From: Crocodylus rhombifer | Taxonomy: Eukaryota > Chordata > Crocodylia > Crocodylidae | Assembly (NCBI GenBank): GCA_038503035.1 | Contig: JAVSML010024569.1 | Span: 186,001-250,000, forward strand | Length of the DNA stretch: 64,000 nt | Reading direction: 5' to 3' | Shown: positions 50,056 through 62,545 of the stretch, piece after piece | Position numbering within the stretch: position 1 is the stretch's first letter | How the letters are laid out: every line of letters begins with the position of its first letter | The notes under the pieces: generated by a model | The model's database searches: none | The model's input: only the letters and a program-made list of their open reading frames with translations | What the model was told of the DNA's origin: nothing | Position numbers and translations under genes: made by a program

Positions 50056-50419
50056 GCGAGTCCAAAAGGCAGCAGAGAAACATTTAGAAAATGTGACTCA
50101 AAGGCTCAAAGTCCATAAAAGGAGGGAAGGGGGGGGATGGAAGGACTTTTTCTCCTTGAGTGGGGACTGACTCATGAATTTTGCAAACAGGCAGCACTTT
50201 GGGTAATCTGGTCAGGCAATCTCAGGGCACTTCCCTGCCTCCAGCTGGAGGTGCTTCATGCTTGTGGTGCAAAGCAGCACAACTCCCCCAACTGGGGGAG
50301 ACTTGAGGCAAGACCAGAAACCTCCCCCCACAACACACAAATCTACACCGCCCCCCAGCACAGAGCTCAGCAGTGCCAGGTCAGGAGGTGGGACCGGAAG
50401 CCCCTCCCACTTCCATGTA

Positions 50420-51115
50420 CGGGCCTCTCATTGGCTCCTTCCCACATCAATCTGAGCCTTGGGTCTTCCCTCCCCTTCTTCTGACCCAGCCCCGCAGTCT
50501 CCTGCCCTATGAGCCCGGAACAAGCCCCGCCCCGCCCCGCCCCCATACCTCCACCTCCCACCCAATTGGCTGCCGGCTCGTCGGACCGAACCGCTTCTGA
50601 TTGGCTGTAGGCCAGGCTTCGAAACCGCCACTGGAAAGGAGCCCGGCGCCGCTCTCTTTTCTCCTGCTCCCCACCCCCGCCGCGGTCCTCTCCCCGCGCA
50701 CGCGCGGTAGGGAACTTGGGGCTGGACGCGTGTGTAGGCGGGGCTGCGGGGGGCGGGGCCGTTAGGGCCCGCCAGTGCCTCACTTCCCCGGCGCGAGGCA
50801 GGGGAGCCGCCGGGCTGTTCTCGGAGCGCGGTGCGGGGCGGCACGAGTCGGGCCGCCACTGGCCCTACGACTCCTCGGCGCTCGCCCTCGCTCCGCACAG
50901 CGTCCGCTAGGGGCCCGGCGCGGCGCGGGACGGGGCAGCGGGGACGGTGCCTGCCCGCCACGACGCGGCGTCGGCCGCGGGCGCTGAACGGGAGGGCGCC
51001 CGGTGGGGCGGGGAACTCGGGCGCCGGCGCCTGATCTCGCTGTCGGCAGCTGCTACCGGACGGGAACAGGAACGGGGACGGGGCGCGGACGTGCAGGTAC
51101 CGGGCGGTGCGGGGC
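50420..51115 (+). promoter_or_regulatory. CBLB: CpG-island promoter of CBLB
   Basis: An abrupt GC-rich and CpG-rich island, the only one of its kind in the window. It contains inverted CCAAT boxes (ATTGG at 50430-50434, the palindrome CCAATTGG at 50562-50569, ATTGG at 50600-50604), tandem GC boxes (CCCCGCCCCGCCCC at about 50526-50543) and another near 50751-50760. No TATA box is evident, as usual for housekeeping-type CpG promoters. It is followed by a consensus-like donor at 51096/51097 and then by the CBLB coding start at 52218. Large ORFs through the island are frames of GC-rich DNA and are not genes. The transcription start is not determinable by reading. Confidence 0.8.
50800..51096 (+). 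other. CBLB: Probable CBLB exon 1 (non-coding)
   Basis: The 3' boundary is proposed at CAG|GTACCG (51096/51097), a fair splice donor at the downstream edge of the CpG island and 1041 bp before a good acceptor at 52137. The 5' boundary is arbitrary because the start site cannot be seen. The exon would be entirely 5' UTR, since the next exon contains the CBLB initiator ATG. Another donor within the island is possible. Confidence 0.5.
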
Positions 51116-51423
51116 TGGGGGGAAGGGGGTGTGTGTACACATGCGTGTATGTATGTCGTGCTGTACGTTTGTAGTGTAGGCACTGTATTATATACGCTGT
51201 GTATGTGTGTACAAGCAGACTCGAGTGTGTGTGTGTGTACGTGTACACAAACATGCGCACACAGTGTACACAGACTCGGGTGTGTGTGTATTATGTGTGT
51301 GTATGTATGTACATGCACTGTGTGTGTATACACACGCACACCTCTGAGTCTGTATGTAATGTGTGCATTATATAGGTGCATATAAGTCTGTGTGTGTATA
51401 TGTGTACACATATTACACAGACT

Positions 51424-51458
<35 letters not shown>

Positions 51459-51615
51459 CACACACAAACACAACATATACAATGAAGTGTATACACATTT
51501 GTATGTATACATACCTGAGTCTGTCTGTGTACATATATGTGTGTATATGTACATGCATGCATGTGCACATATATACACACACACAAATAGTATATAATAT
51601 GTATATGTATGTGCA
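51115..51615. repeat. TG/CA-rich microsatellite tract in CBLB intron 1
   Basis: About 500 bp of alternating purine-pyrimidine sequence. Blocks of (TG)n switch to (CA)n several times, the longest TG run being about 51425-51453 and immediately followed by TATACACACACAAACAC. It includes the palindrome ACATGCATGCATGT at 51551-51564. The tract begins about 20 bp after the proposed exon 1 donor. Long ORFs through it (for example HTHTHT or CVCVCV repeats) are microsatellite translations. Confidence 0.92.
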
Positions 51616-52137
51616 CATGCACCACTTCTTCCCTCCCTGGATGTGTAGTCGCTTTTTGTTGTCTTGCAGCTGTGTGTGTCGTCTGGCTGCCTGTCACTGT
51701 TATTTTTAACATGGCACATGCCAAACTCCCTTTGGGGTTGCCCCCACCCACTCTGCCTGCAAGTCCCTTTCCTCTCCTTGGCCCTGCTTGTACTGGAGTC
51801 CCCTGCAGTCGGCTGGGGCTCTGGAGGGAAATCTAGGTAGGGAGTGCATGTGGTGGTTGTTGTGTACATCTGTTTAGTGAGTGTGGGGGGATTAGGTTGT
51901 CAAGCCCCTGCCTGCCCATTCACATGTATGCATTTCCTCGCGACTTGTTTATGCTGGTATCAAGCGCGCATCCAGGGGCACTCCAGACAGTGTAAACTCA
52001 GCCCAGGTGGGTTTATTCAAGCTCATCCTGAAAAGTTAAGCTAGTTCCCCAACAGGCCCTCTTGCTTTTCCTGGGGGGTGGGGGAGTGGAAATGAAACCT
52101 GGCTGTTTCCTTACTTGTTTGTCTGTTCATTTTGCAG

Positions 52138-52217
52138 CAAAGCATTTTCAGACCCCCTTGTGATTCTCTTCTTTCATTCCTCTTTCTCTCCCTTCCCCGG
52201 GTTAGCTCGGACCCCAG
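52138..52217 (+). other. CBLB: CBLB 5' UTR part of exon 2
   Basis: The acceptor is taken as TTTTGCAG at 52130-52137, preceded by a T-rich tract. A second acceptor is possible at GGGTTAG|CTCGG (52205), which has an even longer pyrimidine tract (52158-52200); use of it would shorten the 5' UTR to 12 bases in this exon. There is no upstream ATG between 52138 and the start codon in either case. Confidence 0.55.
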
Positions 52218-52385
52218 ATGGCCAATTCCACGAACGGCCGGAACCCAGGTGGCCGAGGAGGAAACCCCCGCAAAGGGCGCATTCTGGGCTTCATTGATGC
52301 TATTCAGGATGCAGTGGGGCCCCCAAAGCAAGCAGCTGCTGACCGCAGGACTGTGGAGAAGACTTGGAAGCTAATGGACAAAGTG
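52218..52385 (+). CDS. CBLB: CBL-B E3 ubiquitin ligase, coding exon 1 (residues 1-56)
   Basis: Starts [20 protein letters not shown] and continues through [20 protein letters not shown] to KLMDKV, where GTG|GTGAGT forms the donor (phase 0). This is the characteristic N-terminus of vertebrate CBL-B: a short Gly/Arg/Asn-rich tail, followed by the start of the four-helix bundle of the tyrosine-kinase-binding region. The start is fixed by the family N-terminus and by the fair Kozak context CCAGATGG. From memory, human CBL-B has Met at residue 5 and Ile at 25, where this sequence has Thr and Phe; the rest of the exon matches. The open frame beyond 52385 is intronic read-through. Confidence 0.97.
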
Positions 52386-55300
52386 GTGAGTTTTGTGTGT
52401 CACGTCTTGCTGTTGGGGGAAGGGGAGGCATTTGCAGAGCTACGGATGGGGAAAGCGCATCTTTAGGCAGATTTCTTTGCAATGCTGTGTGCACCCTTGA
52501 TGGAGAGGGACTCTCCTTTCTGGCTGTTTAAACCCACTGTCCATTTTGTTGGCCTCTGGCTATGTTTTCTTTTTTCTTTCTTTTTTTTTTTTCTTTATAT
52601 GGAGGAAAGTACATGTATTTGCTTTAGGCTGTTGATAGGTAAAAGTATTTTCAAATGACTCAGGATTTAAAGAAGTGTGAGAAAACTGGTTAACTTAGTT
52701 CTTGCTCTTATGTTCCTTGTTCTTGGTCCTTATGTTTTTCTCTGGATTGGATTGTTAGTCAGCAGATGAGACCTTTTGAGCATAAATTTAATTTAAGCTA
52801 ATCATCCGGTGAAGCATTCTCATGACAGTCATATACATATGTTTGTGTTTGTAACAATGTCTATGGGAGGGGGAGGGGGAGAAATGGCTTATTATCCTTG
52901 GAGGAAACAGATGTGTAACAAATACTTCATATTTGAATATTTTGGTGTGCATTTGTGAAATGGATTTTTTTTTTAAACCACACTGGCAGTGTCTTCAAGT
53001 GTTTACTTTGAAACTGGAAATGTGCTTTACTGATGAAGATTTATTGTGATGGACCATAATTTTCTAGACCTCCTTTGCAGCATCTACATGCTGATTTCTG
53101 AGCCAGATGGGCATCTTTAATAAAATAGTACATTAGGGAAGCAGCAACTTGCTATAAATAATTTACAAAATAGGAAAAAAGGTGCTTTACTGAAATCGGG
53201 GTTTGTTGGGTTGTTTTATGGGTAGCTTCAGGAGGCAGCATGGCTGGGTAGATAAGGGCCTTATGTGGGGGACAGTTGACACTTGACAGCTTCAGTTTAG
53301 GTGTTGAGGCTTTAATTCCTTTTAGGATCTAGTCTTGGAACAGAAGGGTTAGATCTCTAAGACTTGAATTTGAATGCTTTCACTCTCTGACAAGTTGGGC
53401 TAGTTACTACTAACTTTTCTTGTAAAAGGCAAATATTTTATATAGAGAGATGCATGTTAAATAAGAGCAAGGTATTTATTAAATTTGTTAATGCATCTGC
53501 CACATGGAATAGTTGGAATCTTTATCTGCTCTTCCATTCTGATGTTGTTGGAATCTTATATTATTTATACATAATAGTACAGCCCCTTTTTGTAGGTCCT
53601 ATCTCTGTTGTATATGGGTGCTACTCCAGAAACTTTGATAAAGTTATCCCTGTTACTCTTCAGAGTACTGTAAATAGAAAACACCCAGGAATAATCTGTT
53701 TAGAGGTGCGTACTGTTCTTCAGGGCCCAGATATTTTCATTTTGAAAACAGGACATCCTTGCACCATGTTTAAGGTGCATAGTGTTTAATTTTTCCTTTC
53801 TGCTTCAGTGGCTTTTGAAACCACTTGAAAACTGTAGCATTAGGAATTGCTCAACTTTTATAGGACACCATTGTCATTGTTACAGTAGAGCATCACAACA
53901 AGCAGCATGTGGCGTATTGTGCAGGTTTCATCAGACAGGCTGGATCCTTTACAGTTTTTCTCTTTCGTTTCACTGGATAAATGTCCTCAGTTTGGATCTT
54001 TAATGTATCCTCTTTAAGCTGCTGTCAGTTAATCAAATTTTGTTTCTAAATTGCATTAAAGTATACCAGACAGGGTGATGTCATGGTGTCAGACTGCTGT
54101 AACTTACCGCTTAAGCTTAGCGTTTGGTACTTCTAGTGAAAAGGGTGCATTTGAACAAATTGAATATGTTGCCAAACAAATGTTAAGTCTCTTAGCTTCA
54201 CTCAGCAGTGCACGAAGGAAGGTCAGTTTCTCCTCTAGCTAAATCAAAAACAGGGATTAAAACCAAAAATAGTTAGAACCCTGCCTGATATGATTGTGGC
54301 TTTAAATCCTGTTTCAGGACCGTCTCTCTCTCTCAGTCTAATGCACATGAGCAGCCCCTTTTGTGTCCATGTAGCCTTGGTGAAATTAGTGGAGCTCTAC
54401 AGTCTTAGAGGCCTTGCCCAGTGATAAGGATTTGGTTTTGAGGCCTAAACTACCAGTGTTTTGCATTATAGTGTTCTTCTTTAAGTGTAATTACTATAGC
54501 CACCTAGTGAGGTAGCTAAGGTTTATTTCCATTTTACAGATGTGGGGAAGGAAGAGAAAGGGTAGAGATATTATCTTGACCAAAGACAAAGAAAGAATCC
54601 ATTGTCAAAACTGGGATGAGAGCTCAGTAATTTCAGACTTATTTTCCTTTTTGTTCAGATCACTTCAGCCTTTCTCACGGTTGAGATTTCATATAGGAAG
54701 TAACTTGAGTGGTAAAACTTAACTCTGTAAGAAAGCATTATGGGAGTAAGTAAAACAACCTTATTTTTATCAAAAGTTACAGAAATTAACTGTGATTGAG
54801 GATTAGAGCTTTCTGAGGATATATTGTGGTGTGTGTAAAAACTTCTATGCAGTGCAGTTCCATATGTGCAGACATGATCAAAGTCCATAGCTTGGAATTA
54901 TAGTTATGAGCCTGCTAGTTTTGAGTCTTTATGATTATATGTTGTGGGTGGTTTATATTTTAGCTGTTTGAAGGGACATAGAGCGGTAGCAGAATAGACA
55001 GCATCTTGTCTCAAAGTCTCTTATTACCATCCTAGAAAGAGGTGGGGAAAACCCAATTAACCTCTTGTCTGGTTGTTAAAGAAACTGTTAAGATTAATGG
55101 GGCCAAGTGTTGGTATGACATTCTTGATAATAGTGCTGTTAATAAATAGCACACATGGTAAAGACTATACTTTCAGAAGATACAGAAAATCAGTTTAAAT
55201 ATATGCTTCACTGAGTCATGTGGTTATAACAAATTGGTGCATATAGGGCAATGTGCATGAAAATCCAATCCTCCTTTGATTTCAGGTCTATTTGAATCTA

Positions 55301-55853
55301 AACTTAATCAAGTTTAGTGGTACAATTTCTACATATTTTTGCATGACTAATTCCATTCCTACCAAGAGTTGACCATATAAATTCACTGCTAGCTTTGAAT
55401 GGATAAGCATTAATTATACTACCAGTAGCCAAGTTATCTATTGATAGATACAGGTACAGTCATAGATACAGATATTTGGCTATTGGTGATATAATGGGTA
55501 TAGAGAGATCTATATCTTTATAATGTGCCCAGTCTTGGGCAATACTCTAGTTCTATATTCCAGGATGGTGGGATAGTAAAGTCAGTTCCTTTATATTTTT
55601 CTAACTATGATTCAGCATGAGATAAAAACATTACATACTGGAATGGAGTTCGAATCCATGTAAGAATTGTAGTTTCAGACTGTTTTAAATTTTACAAGAA
55701 CCTTCCAATCAAGGCTCATAACACCTTTAAGGAAAAACCTGAGGATATAGCAGCAAAATGTTAAGAATACAGATTATTAATCTGGAAAACGGAAAGGCAT
55801 TGCTTTTTTGGGAGAGAGTAATTATCTTACACATAATGGGGAGATGTCTAATG

Positions 55854-56105
55854 CTGGGGTGGCCAACCTGCAGCGAGGGTGCCACAACTGGTATGGGTAG
55901 CCTCTGTGTGTGGCATGCAGCAGACTAAGGAGAAAGCAGGCGGCATGGTGGTACACAGGGAAGGGATCACAAGAAAAGAAACAAAACCAGAGCAGTTGAT
56001 CAGGCAGGAGGTGCAGAGCTGCAGATCAGGAAGGATAAGGTCTGACTGGCACTTTGGGAGGGTCTGGGGGTAATTGGTGTCTAACAAAAACATTGGCCCC
56101 CAGTG
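55854..56105. mobile_element. Short hAT-like MITE in CBLB intron 2
   Basis: A 252-bp element starting CTGGGGTGGCCAACC and ending TTGGCCCCCAGTG, imperfect terminal inverted repeats. It is flanked by perfect 8-bp duplications GTCTAATG (55846-55853 and 56106-56113). The GGGGTGGCCAAC-type terminus is common among amniote hAT-derived short elements. An identical 8-bp duplication implies a comparatively recent or well-preserved insertion. Confidence 0.82.
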
Positions 56106-58820
56106 GTCTAATGTGTGGGCATGAGAGTAGTTCAGCTTGGAATACTTCTAAGGGTATCAGGGTAGTGAAAGTTTTGTCACATCCTGAAACATAAGTGAGT
56201 TCGTGCTTCCAGGTAGGAACATTTCAACAACTTTCAGTTGCTGTTTGATACTCTGCAGTTCTCAGGAAGAAAATTATTAAGCACCGTAGTAAAAATATAG
56301 CAGCTTGAACGGCATTGTTCCTATGTTGTGGTCCACATTAAATTTTCCCTGAATTATGGAAAGCAAACAAAAAAAATTTAATTAGTTGTATAATAAAACT
56401 GTGAAGCAAGGAAACTCTGTACCCAAAGTTTACACTGCTGGTTTTGTGAATATGCGAAAGCATGTTACTAGGAGTTATAGATGAAATAATAAATTGTTAA
56501 AATAGGGGAAGCCAAAGTACATTTTGTTTTTGGCATCCCCATATCTTTACTGAGTGCAGTTAGCTTGAAAACTAATGTCCATATTCATTATTCTTTGTAA
56601 ATAATTTGAGGTATGTAACCTTCTAAGTAGCTTATACTTCACAGGGCCATATGGGACCCAATCAAATCAATTGTAACCACAACTTTCTTCTGTATCTGCA
56701 TCAAAGCCCTCTACACTGCACTTCTGTCCCTTTTGTTTTTTTCATCTTCTCCCCATATACAACAAGATTTCATTGCAGTAATGCAGCTGTGAACTACAGG
56801 ATGCAAACGCCAGTTTTTCCTTTGAATGAAAACCATACACACGGTGAGCTCTTACCATGTTGGAAATAGAAGTCCTCCTTTAAGAGTATTTTTCTTGGTA
56901 GTTTGCCCATCTGTAGTATGACATGCATTGCAAAATAATGTAGTTTGGGCAGGGTCATTTTTTTGATCATAGATTATAAGGTGCAATTCTTCCCCCCTGC
57001 ATCTTCCCTCCTGTCCTCACTTTTCTTTTATTCTTCAAAATTCCTTTTACAACATGTTCATATGTAGTCCCTCTTATTCTGTGTAGAGCCAGATTTTTTT
57101 TTTTATTTGGTGCCATTTCTGGACAATGTAACAAGGTGCTACTTGAGCAGAGCTTTGCACACTGCAACTTTGGGAACATGCGTGACTTGCTACTCTAATT
57201 GTTAAACTCATTGACTCTAGCTGAAAGAGAGAATTTAGTAGGCACAGTCGTCTGATTTTTATTCCATTATTATCCAATAACTTTTCTTAGCGTTTTTTGT
57301 ATAGCACTGTTGTAATGAAGCATCATGATGTCTCAGTGCTTGGATACTTAGTTTAATTTAAAGCTGTTTTATCAAACCATTAAACCTATGACCTTTAAAA
57401 CTTTTTTTTAAGTAGTTCATCATGGAACAAAAAACACAGAGGTTTCTGCAGGAAATTGAATGGCTACTTGCTATAAAAATCTGTTCACTCTTTGAAGGTA
57501 TTTTAAAAGTGTCTCATAACTGAAGTTGTATTTTTTTTTAAGTTGTGTTGCTACTGTCAAGGAAGTATCCATCTGGGTAGTTACTGTTTATGGCCTTTAT
57601 CAACATAGTAATTGAACATTGAAGTAATGGGTGGGGGGCAGGGAAGAGAAGGGTAAAGATTTAGGCAAAGTTTCAGGGGAAAAAAATTTCTTTCCTCTTC
57701 TTGCCAATAGCAGAAAATGTTGAGGGATTGTGACTTTTTAACTCTTGGGGCTTATTTTTTGAGAAGATCTAATAATGAAAAACTGTATCAAAGAAACAGG
57801 TTTTACATTTAAGTTTGTATGTCACAAGTTTTGGAGTATTCTCTGGCAAACGAGAATTCCAAGATCATCTCCAGTACTAATATTCTCCCAGGTGGTTGAC
57901 TGACTTGGAAAGAAGTTGAGAAGAGAGGTTGCAGCCATGGAGGGAAAGGCATTGTTTTGGATAGCTCTGTCCCTCCATGAAAACCTCTGAATACAAGAAC
58001 CATTCAGTTCAGGTAGTGAACCTTGCTCTAAATTAAGTCGTGTTTGCTTCATTGAGACTTGTGGAATAGGAATGTACTCATTACAGAAAAGGATGTTGCA
58101 GCCTGGCCTTTGTATTCAGTTCAAGAAGTTAATGAAGAAACTGGAGCAGTGTAACAGCAGTTGGTGACTAATGTTGCTGAATAGGTGTGTTGCTGTATTT
58201 GGCATTAATTGGACTTACCTAGAACAAAACTCCAAGCCTGAATGTCTGTAGCTACAGACATTCCTGACAGTGCCTGAAAGCTGCAGATGCAGAGAACATT
58301 GGAGCCACAATCTCTTTGATAGAATGGGGTGCAGTGCCTTGGCTCTTAGCAAGTGGAAGTGGGTGTCACAGTCATGATCCTGGTATCAGTGCTTTGAACT
58401 GTTATAGATGGGATTTAGCTACATGTAACTTATCTCGATCAAGGAAACATTTATTTGCTTAATGAATGTTTTCCTTTGAAGACTAAATACTTGCTAAATA
58501 TATAGATGATTAATTCTAGTTTAAAAAAAATTACACCATGATATGACTCGCATCCTAATCTGTTGCTCTAGTAAACGCTTGTTTTATAAAATGCAGCATG
58601 TTTTGGAGGGAAAGGGATTTTTTTCAGAAAAATATGTACTACAGAGCTTGGTACTTCAGTAAATGTTTTGCGTCAGCAGTTGTCCTTTCTCGCTGCTTGC
58701 TGTTAATGTGAAACGCTGTGGTAAGTGTCAGGACATCCTGACTCTGGGAGCCGTATGGTTTACAGAGCCAGTCCTGTGCAAACATGTTTCCTTTGTACTG
58801 AAATTTGTATTACTGTATTT

Positions 58821-58839
58821 AAAAAAAAAAAAAAAAAAA
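58821..58839 (+). repeat. Poly(A) run
   Basis: Nineteen consecutive A residues. No retrogene or SINE body is visible upstream, so it is probably a simple mononucleotide repeat. Confidence 0.8.
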
Positions 58840-61800
58840 GTAGTAGAAAAAAGCCCCTATACAACCTCAGAGCTGTGAGTTTGCACCATAGCATTTGAAC
58901 TAAACTTCAGCATTTATTTGCTTAATGTTTAATAGAAGTTGAATTTTATAGTAGAAATATTTTTCTCAGGGTTTTGTTAAGGTCTGGTGCTCAGAGTTGA
59001 GATATCTAGTGATATTCTCTAATTAGCCTTCACATAGTCTGCAGAAAGTGAAGCCTGGTAAACCAGGAAGACCACAAAATCCTGCTCTTAGCTATATATG
59101 ACTGTATTGGATGATATGAGACTTTCTAAAACATCTGAAAAGAAGAACTAACAAAATCTTGTTGTTCACTCTGCGTTCTTTGTTTAGCTGTGTGTTCATT
59201 CAGCCAAAGAAAATCATCAACCAACATGAGGAACTTGTACAGCTAGGTAGCAATAGCTTTGTTATTTTCACATTGCCTGAAATATGTGAAGCCACTTTTT
59301 CTCTGCTTAGTGATATAACTTTGTGAATTTGATGTTCACTGAACTCTCGTAACACCTTCTGAGGAAATGGGATAGTTAAGGAAAACAGTATTTACATTTT
59401 TTTTATATGTAACTTCCTAGATTTGCCCTCCTATCTTCTGTGTTCTGGATAAATTAACCATTTTCCTTGTGCTTAACATCCTTGATTTGTGGTATTAAAT
59501 CTTTTTTTCATCATGGATGTCACAAATCAGCCTTCATGGTTCTCACTTCAGATGAAATGGCAGATTGAGTCAATAAAGAGGAAAGTACTGTTGGAAAAAA
59601 TCTGTGTTACTGATCGAAGCACGAGAACCTTTGGAAGAGACTCCTCATCCCCTCTTCAGCTTTCTGTGGACTCTGCTCTTGCTTTTCTTCTCTCGTTCTT
59701 TTACACTTTGTTGGTAATCTCATCTGCAAACACTAGCTCGGTTCTCATCTCTAAGTGAATGACTATCAAGTCTGTTTTTCTGTATCAGATGTCTCCCCCT
59801 CTGTCCAAATAAACATCTTTTCCTGTCTTATGGCTATCTAGTTGTTAGCACAGACTAAACATGACATAATAAACAGCTTTTTCCCATTGGGTTGTCTTCC
59901 TCCATTAGGACTCCTTTTCTCAACCATGGTGGATGTTACCAGCTCCTCCCTATCACTGAGGACTGTAATTAAATTTTTTTGGACCTATTCATCCAGGTTG
60001 TGTCTAAATTTGCAAATTTTTTTCTTGAGAGATTTAGGCATATATAGCATCTCAGTCATTTTGTACACCCTTCCATATCCATCCACACACCTAAAGTTCT
60101 CATTCAGGTTCTTGTTCTTGCTTGTTTCAGTTACTGCATGATCTTTTCTGTGCTCTTGACAAATGTAGTCTTGTCCTACTTCTGTATGCAACAGTAAGCC
60201 TGCCTAGATAGTTTTCCTAGCCTGTTGTTTTGACCAGGTTATCCCTCTCTTTGAGTTCCTTTTTATCACTTCAACTCTTAACAGTTTTTTATTTTCAAGG
60301 TATTTAACTACCTATTCCTATCCTGTGCATCTTCCCTCATTCAATGTTGAAAAATCAGCTCCTGCACCACTTGGCTCATGATGTCAGTCTGCCATCCTCA
60401 TTAAATGTTTAAGTAAGCACTTCTTCCCATGCTGTCTTTTGGCTAATATAAGCTTTTGGGAAGCTACCACATTATCTCCCTTTTGATACCTCCCTTGAAA
60501 CATTTTTCTGTAAAGCAGTAATAACCTAATTAAGGGTGGGAGCCCCGTTTGATATTGTTTCACCTATGTGTAGAATTGAGGGTCTCACAGATATTTAGTT
60601 GCTATAGATGGGCTTGGACCAGAAGAGGGACCACAATACAAAAAGGATGGAGAATGCCTCTATAATGCCAGTAAAATCTTGACACTTGTTAGGTGTGTTG
60701 ACATTTCTGAGCTTCCCCTTTTGCTTCCTGGCCTGTCTGTACCCAACTGTTATTTTTGTGTTTTGTCCAATGCTTAGATTACATATTTTTGGGCTAGGTA
60801 CAGGCATTCAGAAATCTTGCAGCAGAATCAGTCTGTGTTATGGAAAATCATGCACAAGTGGTATAGTTTAGATCGGTAACAACCAGAACATACATTTGCC
60901 CTTTGGAGGGAGATGATCTTGAACTAGGTTCTGCCATTTTGAAACCAACCTGTGTGCTGAACCTTTGTTCTGTTATAGGTATAGAGTGGTTTTGTTTGCT
61001 GAAATTCTGTTACGGGTATAGACTAGTTTCCTGTTGCTTATATTGGTAAAAGGATAATGTCTGTACCTGGCCTTGGAGTCCAGGACCACTTTGTTTGGGA
61101 TAATATATTTTATTGGACCAACTGCATGGGTAGAATAAATTTAGACAAGCTTTTGAATTATTTCACTATAGTAATTTATGTATATCATCTGTATGAAGGA
61201 ATCAGTTGCTTTAATTCAGTAAAAAATCTTGAAAACAGAAAAAGCATTAACATTAAGTTAAGACAGAAAAAGAAGAAAAATACCATCTTCAACTAAAACA
61301 TAAGATTTATGTAGCCTGAAGATAATTCCTGTAAGTTGGTAAGTGGACAGGGCAGATCTCTATACTTCAAAATGGACAATGAAACTCTTGAATGATCAGG
61401 GGACAGGACCTCTGTTTTATATGGACTCTTCAGTAACATAATATTCCCATCTAAGATGGGGCTTTAGTTTTTAACTTGGAGATAAGACTTCTCCCCTCCT
61501 CACAAATTTGCAGAAGAGTGCATCCGTGTATATGGAAAGGAGGGTGAAAGGGAATGTCATTAACAAAATTTCTTACAGTACTTTGATTTTGCAAGTGGTT
61601 TTGTATATCAGAATTGACAGTCCCACGCCTGCTTATTTATGCAATCAAATGATCACAACTCAGTTTTTGTGAGGGTAATAATTTAAATAATTACATACTT
61701 TCCCTGTAGAAGAAGACTGGCAATCTTTGTATAAGACATTTTGCATGGCAGATTTGCCTCAATTAGAGGTGTACAAAACACACATTTAAACTATTCATTT

Positions 61801-62294
61801 TGAAGTTTATTCCTTCTGTTGCACTATTGCCGTTGAAAGGAAGTTGATTGAATTTTGTGTATATAATAGACACTATTTAGAAACTCTCTATAGCTCATGA
61901 TTCTTGTAGATATCAGCTTGTACTACAGTCATGAAGTACATGTATTTCTTTTTGTCTTTTATGGTATATTTCATATTAGCATAGATATGAAGAGTACCAT
62001 TTCCTGTTATCATAGGAACATGTGTACAGGTGGAAGAATGGGTCTATGACTACTTTGTGATTCTTACAGATACCAGTAGGTTTAAATGCTCCAAGATTTG
62101 TGCACAATAATGACTTTTGTTTAATGCTCTGGGGTATCAGTTAAGCAAAACTCAGGTCCAAGCGCAAAAGGACTAAGAAGTATGCTTGTATCTGTTACTT
62201 TCAAGATGCCAAATCAACTTTTGTGTCTCTCTCTTTCTTTCAGTGTTGAGTAATAGAAGAATTCTGCTTTAAACACGCTTGTTTTTGCTTCTAG

Positions 62295-62545
62295 GTAAGA
62301 CTGTGCCAAAATCCTAAACTTCAGCTGAAGAACAGCCCACCCTATATACTTGACATTTTACCAGATACTTATCAACATTTGCGACTTATACTGAGCAAAT
62401 ATGATGACAACCAGAAACTTGCGCAACTCAGTGAGAATGAATATTTTAAAATTTACATTGATAGTCTCATGAAAAAATCAAAACGGGCTATTAGACTCTT
62501 TAAGGAAGGAAAAGAACGGATGTACGAGGAACAGTCACAGGACAG
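62295..62545 (+). CDS. CBLB: CBL-B E3 ubiquitin ligase, coding exon 2 (residues 57-140)
   Basis: The exon is bounded by CTTCTAG|GTAAGACTG and GACAG|GTAAGA. It is 251 bp long, entering in phase 0 and leaving after two bases of the Arg-140 codon. It encodes [20 protein letters not shown], then [39 protein letters not shown] and [15 protein letters not shown], which is the CBL four-helix bundle and matches CBL-B as I know it without visible change. In CBL proteins this bundle packs against an EF-hand and SH2 fold to bind phosphotyrosine motifs on kinases such as ZAP-70 and Syk. It is too short for a single-frame ORF search because of the intron borders, and its intact frame shows the gene is functional. 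Confidence 0.97.

Larger units (their letters stand above)
52386..62294 (+). other. CBLB: CBLB intron 2
   Basis: A 9.9-kb phase-0 intron between GTGAGT (52386) and TTTTTGCTTCTAG (62282-62294). It is AT-rich with no supported gene on either strand. It contains a hAT-like MITE (55854-56105), a 19-base A run (58821-58839), a CT-rich run near 54326-54337 and no other repeat I can name. Confidence 0.92.

Noticed and set aside
50428..51618. 396-codon minus-strand ORF and related Cys/Val/His/Thr-repeat ORFs
   Set aside because: They translate the TG/CA microsatellite and the CpG island of CBLB; the repeats HTHT and CVCV are dinucleotide repeats, not protein.
55640..55670. GTTCGAATCC resembling a tRNA T-loop
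   Set aside because: No acceptor stem, D-arm or anticodon arm can be drawn around it.
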